From Prosopocoilus inquinatus (lineage: Eukaryota; Arthropoda; Insecta; Coleoptera; Lucanidae), in assembly GCA_036172665.1 (NCBI GenBank), contig CM069872.1, positions 54,298,101 to 54,362,100 of the forward strand: 64,000 nt of DNA, written 5' to 3'. Shown one piece after another: positions 22,622 to 32,483 of the stretch (the stretch's first letter is position 1; every line of letters begins with the position of its first letter). Position numbers and translations under genes: made by a program. The notes below the pieces were generated by a model. It was not told the DNA's origin. It did not search any database and saw only the letters and a list, made by a program, of their open reading frames with translations.

Positions 22622-22844
22622 ATTGTTCGTTTGACCAATGACTGACAAAGCTCGTTTTTCGCGCCAAAATTTCAAAACACTCCAAAATAAAGAAAAGCAT
22701 GGCAGGTCATGGTTTCTTTTCGTTGAATTACGTGCATGTAATTTGACACAAATCAAAGTTCGACATGTCAAAAATTATGAAGTTTCTTATTTTGTAATGA
22801 CGACTGTGTTCAGTGTTAATAATTTTGTTACATAGTTTCTAGAA

Positions 22845-22900
22845 TGTCTAATCTTTAACAAAGTCACGTCAGGAATACCTCAAGGACCAAACTCAGGACG
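22845..22900 (+). pseudogene. Second reverse transcriptase scrap
   Basis: The plus strand reads VTSGIPQGPNSG, the SGxPQG motif region of jockey-like reverse transcriptases. It corresponds in position, downstream of an array gene, to the scrap at 18473-18712, but is clearly more diverged than the adjacent gene bodies. Confidence 0.55.
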
Positions 22901-23113
22901 GAATTAACAAAACCTGCCAAAGGAGATATTGAAATGAGGCAACCATGTAGTTGTTTCTCACCATTTATTTAAAAATATATCAAAACTATACACTATACAG
23001 TTTCTGTAATATAAATCGAACACCTTAAAAATGAACTAATTAAACAATTACCAAATTAAAAAAAATTAAGCACAATGCAAGAAATACTGTCTGAAAATAT
23101 TTAAATGCGATAC

Positions 23114-25243
23114 TTACTTCTTAATGATTTCAAACTTAACTCCGTACTTGCACAACTTCTCGATTATGGAAGTCCTAGCGAACGCAGCACCCGGTGAAAG
23201 CACCCCACCACTGAAAACAATTAAAATCACTTTCTCCCCAACAAAAGAAATCTTTCGCCCACCTTCCTGGAATTTTCGATTTTTCCTGGAGTATAGTAAT
23301 CGCACATAGACCCACCGTGACGCTACTAAAACCATACGCCGGATTTGTCCCGGACACCCTCGCCACCACAGTTTTATCCGGGGGTGCCGCATACTCATCG
23401 TTGGGGTCACTCAATTTCTCCGCCCAGCCACTCCCGGCCAAGGTCATTCGGAACTTGGTTTCTTCCTGCTTTTCCTCGCTGGGGCCCTCACTTGAAAAGA
23501 AACCACCCGAGAAGAACTTGGGGTACTACAAAAATAAACTGAACGGGGGAAGCACGTGGCAACCGAAAGACGAGAGCGTACCTTGAGGAGTAAGTTGCGG
23601 GTGAACTCGAACTGGACAAACAAGAGGAACACAATTGCGAACATGGCGAGCTGTAACATGGCACAAAACGAGTTGATGCAGCCATAGATTTTAATCGCGG
23701 CAGGTCTTTGCTTATCCTGATCATAAAAAAATTTCTGCGTGCGCATCACGACGAACTCATCAGCGCAGAGCATACGAAAGGCCCATTTATTCACCACCTC
23801 GCTTTTATGTAGTACCCCCCTGCAAATCACCCCTATTACAGGCTGTAAGTCACATAGTTCTTTTTTACCTTTCAGGTAACTTTGGCTTCAAATCAGGTAG
23901 GCCTTCGCGATATAATTTCGGAAACGTTTGGTACAGTTCTTTTAAATGTGGGGTGGTGTGCACAATGGAATCCCAAGTTCCGTAGTTTCCGGTCGCTCCT
24001 GGACCGCTTCCGGACATGAGCTCACCATACGCCTCCACGGTGTTAAGAACACCTGCAAATTATGAATTTAAGTTAATTTTTGTGCTGTGGTGATCACCTA
24101 CCTTTGAAATTGTTCTGCAGGAATACAACTCCCAAGTCGGATGGGATGCAATCCACCCCGCACGCGCTTATTATAAATATTCCTTTCTCTGCTGCTTTCT
24201 CGTTGTACTTCTGATGCAAAGATTCTATGTATTGTGGCTCGCCACTTAGGTCCACGTAACTCGTTGATGTTTCAACGCAAGCCTTAACGACGGGTTCCCC
24301 GTACAGACTGAAGGGCCCCACGGTGTTGATGATGACCCGGGCCTGTCGGGTCATCTTACTCAAGGAAGATTCATCACTTACATCGGCAGTTATTATCGGT
24401 ACTGAACTGAAATCTTGTCCTAAACCATAAAAGTTAATTAGGTAATCAATGCAATAATGAATTTATTAATTAGTTTTTATAAAATCAATGAGATGGTGGA
24501 GGCCAGCGATTAATTCCTCTCAGATTATTAAATTGTAATAATTAATTTGTATCTATTATTAAAAAAAATATATATAGGAGTTTATCAGTGTTATTTATTT
24601 GCTTTTGTAAGTAATCAGTAATCTGTAGGTCGATTTAAATTAAAAATAAAAATAATTTGTAGGCCCCATTCGAGCAATCGAGTGAGTGACATCTATCGGA
24701 AGCTTTGTAAATGGAAGAAAAACATCGGAATGCATTGAAATGATATTTGGATAACTTATAAAGGTATTCTTCCCGTATTATATCCAATCCACTTTTGACA
24801 TAATGTACATACAATAATCAAACTAACAAAAACATTGCTGGATCGAACAGAGCAGGTTATCTTGTGCGACATTAATTACAGGTATCTAGATTCCGCAAAT
24901 GAAAAGCGCCATCTGTTGGTTGCTAATTTTTGGGTATTCACTTTACATGGTTATTTCTATTTTTAACGCGATTTGACCTTGAATTCCTTTATTTTTATCG
25001 TTTGTTCATTAAGCGAAACGCTCTTTTAATAAATTAAAATTAAAAAATAACTATTGGATGTGACTTACCGGATTTCTTGCCGGCTTCTCGGAGCGCGTCT
25101 TTAAGCTTTCCCTCCGACCTTCCGGCGACAGCCCAAGTCAGGGAAGGGCCTTCCGCTTTGATTAGTTTATTTAGTTCCAAAATAACACGCTTCCCGGTGA
25201 ATCCGGTTGCCCCAAAAATCACGATGCTGAAACGAGTCGACAT
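23114..25243 (-). CDS. SCCPDH: Saccharopine dehydrogenase-like oxidoreductase, array copy 3
   Basis: Exons 25243-25069, 24419-24102, 24052-23869, 23819-23582, 23525-23263 and 23210-23114 sum to 1275 bases (424 aa). Phases and junctions match copy 2; intron 5 uses a weaker GTGGGC donor. It starts MSTRFSIVIFGATGFTGK, with the same NTVGPFSLYGEPVVKAC and CGVDCIPSDLG blocks and a single hydrophobic segment in exon 4. Differences from copy 2 are few: exon 2 reads SYVDLSGEPQYIESLHQKYN where copy 2 has SYVDVSAEPQYIESIHQKYK. A possible AATAAA (22979-22974) follows the stop. Introns 1 and 3 are also nearly identical to those of copy 2, whereas the 3' UTR and 5' flank differ strongly. Confidence 0.92.
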
Positions 25244-25572
25244 CTTTTACCTTTACCCGTTCTGTCAGAGCCAGATCAAAATGTTGTGAGTTTCTGCTCC
25301 TCTTCTTACGAGGTCGAAACGTTGAGTAAGATTGAGTCAGAGAGAAACAACGCAGTTATAAACCTGTATCCACTTCAATTAAGTAGGCAGACTATGAGTT
25401 GCCGTTGCTACCAAGGCCGAAGCTTTAATAATTAAATTAATTAGCTAATGTGTTATTTACATTAGTAATTTCTTTTAACTTGTATATTATATATTTGTAT
25501 ATTTTTGATTTTTCTTAGCAATTTTTATTTCTTTTTTAAATCTTACGGCCGGAAGCTAGAAATGATAGACAA

Positions 25573-25588
25573 TTACAGTTTCCTGTAA
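25573..25588. mobile_element. Single-arm remnant of the TTACAG foldback family
   Basis: TTACAGTTTCCTGTAA inside a conserved arm (GATAGACAA before, TTTTTCTTTCTTCAAAATG after), upstream of array copy 3. Confidence 0.6.
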
Positions 25589-25599
25589 TTTTTCTTTCT

Positions 25600-26630
25600 T
25601 CAAAATGCCGCTGTTCAATTAAATGCAACTTGAGAGATTTTACAGAAGTTTTGGGAAGGGACGGGTTAACTAAATATTATACTGCATATTTTCTTAATAC
25701 TAGGCCTAATTACGCAGATTGGTATAACGTATTGCGCAGCTAACAGACGGCAAAAAATTTCTCAAAGTTGACTCCAATCGTTACTAACTATTATTCGAAC
25801 GATTCGAACTTTAAAAAATGAGGAGTGTTGCTTTATTTCGGTCGTTTGTGAAAGTTTCCCGCCCAAAAATTATTTTTACCGCCATTAGTGCAGGCAACCG
25901 TGCGCACTGCCGAGCTCACCGGCTTGCCTACATTAAGATTTTTTGTTGAAACAAAAAAATCTAATTTATTCAAACTTAGAGAAACTAAGCATGTTATTAA
26001 AATTAATTGTTTGTAGTACTTATGTCCGATGAAAACAGCTGAAAATTAAAACAAAATAAATAAACTAGGAATTTTCGTTCGTACGTCAGTTATGCCTTTG
26101 TTTTCAGAAATTAGGAGGAACTGGAAGATTGGTTAAACTCTTAATAAAAATTAGGAACATTGTACAATCGATTTCAGCTAATTCTGAAAATTTATCACAA
26201 AATAAAACTCTTACGCCTTCGATGTAGGCAACCAGACGAACCGCCGCGTTCACGGTTTGCCTATACTTCAGCTTTTCATTGAATTTTTTTTTAAATTTTT
26301 CTGTGCCACATGCCCTTTCCAGCATGTTTTTTTTGTCATTGGAAACGGAACTTGTTCTGTCAGTTTCCTGAATATAATAATAAATTAATAAATAAACAAA
26401 AAATTACTAAAATCACTAAGTAGTTGCTATTTTAATAAAAAAAGAAAATAGAACACAAATAACCCACTAATAGGAAAGCCACATTCTTTTACAACTTCAA
26501 AGTCAAAGAATAGTCTTTTCTTTGTAGATACTTTTTATTTTTAGAAAGGGCAGGACCAGGACATTTCAAAGAAGAATCTAATCACATACAGGATGTACGT
26601 CTAAATGAAGCTGCAAACTTCTTCTAACGT
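25600..26630. other. Spacer between copies 3 and 4
   Basis: No gene is supported. It holds two short hairpin repeats, 25892-25930 (AGGCAACCG...GGCTTGCCTA) and 26225-26263 (TAGGCAACC...GGTTTGCCTA). The tail of array copy 4 follows. Confidence 0.4.
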
Positions 26631-29600
26631 TCAAAAAATCTCAAATTTCAATCCGTACTTGTGCAGCTTCTCGATGATCGAAGTTTTGGCAAACGCCGCC
26701 CCCGTCGACAGAACGCCCCCCCTGAAAAAGACGCAAAAATAAAACAAACTTTGTTCAACGTGAGTTTCTCAACGTACTTAGGCATTCTCGACTTCTCCGT
26801 GAGTATCATGAAGGCACTCAACACCGTTGCGACGCAGCACACCCCATAACCCGGGTTAAACCCCGATACTCTGGCTCTCACGATTTTATCTGGGGGCGTC
26901 GAGTATTGGTCGTCGACATCGGCCAGTTTCTCTGACCACCCCTCCCCGATCAGGGTAATTTCTAGCTTGGTTTCTTTTTGTTTTTGCTCGGATGGACCGC
27001 CGTGATCAAACAGGCCGTAAGAAAAGAATCCAGGATACTATAACCACAGATCAGGATAAAATGAGTACAGGGGTGCCACCTTCCCCCACAAAAAAATCGT
27101 CCCCACCTTTAGCAGCAAATTTCGGCCAGTCTCAAACCGCACGAGTATCTCAAACATTGTCAAATAAAATAGGGACAGAACTAAATTAAAAGTCGAGGTG
27201 ATGCACGCGTAGCCTTGCATGTGTATCGGTCTTTGCTGGTAGTGCTCGTGGAAGAAATTTTGGGTGCGGGTTATCACAACACCGTCGGATGAGAATAAGG
27301 GAGTCGCCCAGGTATTATCTACGACGCTCCTGTGTAGTAATCCCCTGAAGAAGACAAAAGAAAAATGCCCGTGCACTTTCCCTCAAGGTTGTTAGGTTTA
27401 TGGTCGAAAGCAAAAAATGGTAGACAATTACAGTTTCCTGTAATTTTCCATGCTGTTTAAATAAATGTAACTTCACCACAGATTTTATAAAAAATGTTTT
27501 GAGTTTATCCAAATGTAAAAGCTTTCGAAATTTTTGGAATCACCTGTGAAGTCGCATTTAAACAGTAACATCTTGGAGCAAGAAAAATTACAGGAAACTA
27601 TAATTGTCTACTGTTTTTTCTTTTTGCTTTCGGCTGTGCTGCTTACTTGCTCAACGTCGTCGGCTTGAAACTTGAAATGCTTTCCTCGTATTTTTTTATA
27701 CGTTCTGCGACCATTCGCCTCAAATCGCGCCACTCGTGCACCGCCGAGGCCCACGTTCCGTAATTACCAGCGGGGCCCGGGCTCGAGCCCACCGTAATCT
27801 TAACGTACCCTTCGACCGAATTTAAAACCCCTGTAAATTTAATGTAAGTATGCGAAAAGTAATCAGTAATTGGGTAGGTACCCCCGAAGTTCTGCTGTAA
27901 GAAAACGACTCCGAGGTCGGCCGGAACGCAGTCCAGTCCGCAGGCGTTGATCACGTAAACCCCCTTCTGTTCAGCGATTTCGTTGTACTTCGAGCTCATC
28001 GATTCAATGAACGCGACTTCGGCGGTTACATCGATGTAATCGGTGGAGGTTTCGATGCAGGCTTTAACGACGGCTTCGCCGAAGAACCTGTAGGGCCCGA
28101 CGGTGTTGACGAGGACCCGAGCCTGGGCCGCCATTTTCTTTAAGGAATTTGCATCGTTCACATCCGCGATTATTATAGGCACAGTGCTGAAGTTCGTTCC
28201 TAAAAAAGAGTTATGGTTTTGGATGCAGCTACAAAAGACTTTGGGTAACAAATAAATCGATTAGCATTAAAAAAAAAGTAATCCGAAAAAACTAAATAGT
28301 AAGAATAAGTGTAGGTGTAACATAATATTTAATTTGTACGACGGACGATGGTAAAAACGGCGACTAACTGATCGTTAAATTAACAAGTCCATTATTAAAT
28401 TAACAAGCCCATTAAGCCGAATCGAATTTCTGAAAACATTCGCTAATTTGTTTAAACCAAAGAATGTTTAAACGACGCAAACATCGGATTAGCTGCTTGG
28501 TTTGAGCCTGAACTAACAGTTACTCTAATATTGAACTGATGGCGCCACTATTTCTTCTGTTCAGCAAATGTTCAGTGTAGTAAACATTTCTAAGTCTAAT
28601 TTATTTTCCAATTGGCTTATTAAAAACAGAGTAAGAACTGACCATCTTACCAGGAGTGCAAAAAAATATTTCGTTTTATTGGCATGGTTTGGTTTGAGCC
28701 TGAACTAACAGTTACGCTATTCCTCTCAACAGATGGTGCCCTATTCTTTTAAGTACAGATACGACCTTTGAAAATTGGTACACTTTGACTGACAAAAACA
28801 ATGTTTCGGCGATGTAAATGGGCACTAAATCTGAAGTTTCTAAACGTCACTCGAATCACTCTAAATTCTGCTTTAAATTTGTCAAATTTGACACTGACAT
28901 CAAAATGTCAGGTGAATGTTTGTTTTACGCATTACAAACTTACGAATTTTTGACATTGATGTCAATTGTCAGTGTAGATACCACTTTCCAAGGACCGCAA
29001 TTGTACTACGACGTTCAACTTAAATGATACTCCTGCATGCGAACCACACTCTTGAGAACACTCAGCGTAAGGTCTACGAGGCTGTCAAATACGGTAGATA
29101 GAAGAAATTGCAGACAGTTACAGTTTCCTGTAAAGTTTTGAGCTTGTCTTGTTCATTCTGCAAACGCAAAGGCTTTCAAAATCCAATACTCTGTGCAGTC
29201 GTATTTAATGAGTGTCATTTGGGAAAAAGAAAGATTACAGGAAACTGTAACTATCACTATTTTTTGTTTTTCGAATTTTAACATTTTTCAGCCTATAATT
29301 CATTTTTCACAAATCAAATGGAATACTAAACGCGCAAGGAAAACGAGCAATGGCTAAATAATAATAAATTCCATTTTACAAAAAAAAAACGCTCTGTTTT
29401 ATACAAATTGCTGGCGCTAGAAATTGCAGGCCTTAACGTTGCTATAGATTTAAAAAGAATATATAAAGGAAATCAACTCAGGAGAACAAAAAATTAAACG
29501 CAAACAATTTTTAAAAAATTTGAAACGGCAGTAGTTTGTTTGACAGACGCACTTTCAGCGATGTTGCCGACGCGAATCTTGAAACGTACCTTAGCCAACT

Positions 29601-30752
29601 TGCTTGATAGGTTCTCGCCGTCACTGTCTTTCTTCAAATTTGGCAAGAGGAAGCTGCGGAAGTTGCTTCTGATATTAATTATCAAAATCATAATATTATT
29701 AATGGTATTAAGGTGAGGGTATATCATATTTATTTATGTAATTGTGGAATTTATGCTGTGTCTGAGGTATATTTCAAGATTCGCCCGCTGACGTTGGCTT
29801 CGATGGTTGTTGAATCTAATCTAATCAAAAACACCGAAAATAGTCGAACAGTGATTCACATTTGTAAAATGCATTTCGTTCGAGACTGTTAGTTACACAA
29901 TCATTTACTATTTATTTACGAGTATATAATTATGCACCCGCACTGTGGCGGAGGTAAGTTTGAAGATTGACCTTTGCCAGCTGGCATGATTGTGCAATCT
30001 AATCAAGAACACCTTAAATGATCAAAAAGTGATTTAGATTTTTAAAACGCACTTTGTACGGCATTCAAACGTGGCATATTTGAATCAACGCCCCTTAAAA
30101 CTAGGCAACCCGCGCTGCTTACAAAATGAATCTTAAATTTTCGATCAAAAGACGCATCCAACTCAACAATTGGGAAGCCAAGGCGTTTGATTTTTAGATA
30201 AAAATTCAATTCACTTGTTCCAGTCGCAATCAAAACTCTTTGTTTCGTAAATTGCGGGTTTCATAAACTGCCACAAGCCGTTGCCGGAGGAGTTTCCGTG
30301 AAATGGGAAACAAATAAATAAACTTAAGAAAATATAATAAAAGAATCAAAGAAATCAATTCAGAGGAACTAAATAACAAGTGCACACTTTTTTTTAAAGT
30401 AAAAATGCCCCATTTGAATCATTGCCCCTTAAAGCTAGGCAACTCACGCTACACACATAAGTTCTTTTAAATTTTTGATTAAAAACGCATCAAGCTAACA
30501 CTCGGGAAGTCGGCGGTTCAATTTTTAAATAAAATTAGAATGAATCACGCGCTTTTTTATTCGCAGATAGAACTTACCACATTTTCTTCCAGCCTCCTCG
30601 AGCACCTGCTTAAGCTTCTTCTCAGACCTTCCGGCAACTGCCCACGTTAAAGTTAATCCCTCCGCGTCCAGTAAATTGTGCAGTTCTTCCACGGTGCGCT
30701 TACCAGTAAACCCTGTTGCCCCAAAAATCACGATGTCCAAACGGGCGGTCAT
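26631..30752 (-). CDS. SCCPDH: Saccharopine dehydrogenase-like oxidoreductase, array copy 4
   Basis: Exons 30752-30578, 28199-27882, 27830-27647, 27344-27107, 27037-26778 and 26721-26631 sum to 1266 bases (421 aa). Introns are GT-AG with the family's phases; exon 5 is one codon shorter. It starts MTARLDIVIFGATGFTGK; exon 2 has NTVGPYRFFGEAVVKAC (Ala where the others have Pro) and CGLDCVPADLG. Exon 4 has the hydrophobic segment in the usual place. The last residues are FEIF, shorter than copies 1-3. Intron 1 is 2.4 kb and contains a repeated segment and foldback DNA; intron 3 is almost filled by a foldback element ending about 10 bases from the 5' splice site. An AATAAA-like signal lies about 100 bases after the stop. 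Confidence 0.9.
27403..27635. mobile_element. Complete TTACAG-family foldback element inside intron 3 of copy 4
   Basis: The left arm (GTCGAAAGCAAAAAATGGTA, then TTACAGTTTCCTGTAA at 27428-27443) is the inverse of the right arm (27588-27603 with one mismatch, through to GCTTTCGGC). Arms are near 60-90 bases with indels. The intron is 302 bases; the element takes up about 233 of them. Confidence 0.75.
28490..28740. repeat. Duplicated segment in intron 1 of copy 4
   Basis: TGGTTTGAGCCTGAACTAAC, then AGTTAC and a GATGG(C/T)GCC landmark, occurs at about 28497 and again at about 28687. It looks like a partial tandem duplication near 190 bases. Confidence 0.6.
29095..29270. mobile_element. TTACAG-family foldback element, diverged complete copy
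   Basis: Inverse arms centre on TTACAGTTTCCTGTAA (29118-29133) and TTACAGGAAACTGTAA (29235-29250). Inner sequence resembles the element at 27403 (GCAGTCGTATTTAA). It lies in intron 1 of array copy 4. Confidence 0.7.
29545..30065. repeat. Segment paralogous to 34.93-36.56 kb
   Basis: A colinear series of landmarks matches the later region: GTTGCCGACGCGAATCTTG, AAATTTGGCAAGAGG, TATTAATGGTATTAAG, TTTCAAGATTCGC, ACACCGAAAATAGTC, GCACTGTGGC and CAGCTGGCATGAT. This copy lacks the foldback element that sits at 35003-35131. Confidence 0.7.
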
Positions 30753-32483
30753 TTCTTAACTCTTAAATTAAATCCACTGTATTAAAAGTTTGAACGATTT
30801 ATTTTATTTCATTTCTGAAATACGCTTTCGGTATATTATTTTTAAGTAGTAAAAAATGTACCTGCTGTTTATTTGAAGAATATTTTCGTTTCTCGAAATA
30901 GTAGTTCTTTTAGTAATCTGAGAAGACAGGAGTCGAATTCGTCGACTAATGATTACTGGCGATTGGCTCAGATGGATCACTTTCTAATTCGGCCTGGAAC
31001 TTGACCTTGCTGAAATACTTGTTTACTCAAAAAGTTTGAGATAGGTAGTTCTAATTGATTACAGAAGATAAGAACCATTCTTTAAGATGTACTATTAATA
31101 AATACAACCTTAATTTTTTTATGGTTTTAAGGCATTTCTCTTTTTTTTGTTTTTTTTATATTTTTAAGGCATTTTTTTTTTGAAAACTTGCCCTCTCCCG
31201 ACTCCCCCATGTGGGGCTCGAGGCGTTTGCTACCGTGAAAATCATTTACCTTCTTAAGGAAAATAAACATACAGAGGTATGCACTCACCCAATTTAATAA
31301 TAGTAATATATGTAAGTTCGTGTGACTTACTCAACCACTAACGAAACATAACTAAAAAGAACAACTCATCTACGTTAAATACAAGTTTTTTTTTTTTTGT
31401 TGTTTGTTGAAGACGTGCTACAATCGACTTAGTCAAACTCCTCATTTTCAATTCGAATTAAAACCTGTTCGACGAGTTTCTTCTTTTTAATACTCAAACA
31501 ATCCTTCACTTACTCGATTATTACGCAATTGGACAACAGTTTAAGTAATAAAAAAGAAAGCATGGGTATTTTAATGGCCAGTTCAGTTTTATAAGAAACG
31601 CGCAGAACTCACTGAAAATTTATTTATTAGTAGAGACGGGACTCACATATTTTGACGTCATCATGTGAACGCTTCTGCCGTCTACCTTATTCAAGTGGTA
31701 ACTCGCGTGAACCAATTTGAAAGTCAGGGCGCTCCTCAGATTATTTTAAAAAGGATTGCGCGATGAAGGCGAATTATAAATAATTCCGTTCCTTCTTCAC
31801 TCGTCCCCTTTTTCTTTTTTATTACGTCGGAATATGTGATTCCTATCTCTATTTATTAAACAACTTCTTTGTAGGTTATTGAAAGTTTCCCTTCTTATTA
31901 TTCTTAGAATGGCTGCGTTTAGGTGGCTACTCGAATCAAATTGGCCCATCCAAGAAACAGAATTCGATTCTCAGGTGTAAAACAGATAAAAATAAATACA
32001 GATAAGATAAAACTGCGGAGGAAAAATCCTGCTTTGATTTTAAAAATAAATAATTTACTGGTATCTTTAAAAATACTTAAAATCAACATTTCCTTTGAAA
32101 AATAAATCATCAAACAAGAACAGAAATTAATTTAATTATGCAGAATTTTAGTAATGTGAAGAAATCTAGGTCGAGAAAAATAAAAAATTGTCGACTGTGT
32201 TATTGCAAGCAGCAATTTATTTAATAATAACATTATAGACACATTGAGTTAATCTTCACAAACATGTCTTATTCTCTTATAAGTAATAAGCCCCCTTTCA
32301 GTAACAATGTTATAAATATCGACAGTACAAAAAATATACTCATCAGTCTAAACCTATAAAAGTAAGAAAAGTTAAAAAAACAAAAAAACAAATTAAGCAT
32401 ACACCTATTAATAGAATTAATGCCGCGGCATTATCAGTACGTAGTTAAGTAGAGCTGTAGTAGACCCTCGATGAGACTTTCTC
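30753..32483. other. Spacer between copies 4 and 5
   Basis: AT-rich with T-runs. No exon or full-length repeat is recognised. A possible polyadenylation signal for copy 5 (AATAAA on the minus strand) lies near 32217. The 60- to 64-codon ORFs at 31.9-32.1 kb are low-complexity. Confidence 0.4.

Larger units (their letters stand above)
21689..22683. mobile_element. Composite of nested foldback elements (outer inverted repeat)
   Basis: The left arm at 21689-21750 (GGAGGGGTACTTTCAAG, then ACGAGCTTTGTCATTGG and TCAAACGAAC) is the inverse of 22622-22683, about 60 bases. A further partial direct copy of the left arm lies at 21815-21865. A second inner inverted pair (TCATTGGTCAATTCCGGCCA and its inverse) is at about 21750-21778 and 22008-22036. 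Two further elements lie within. No transposase is present. Confidence 0.65.
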
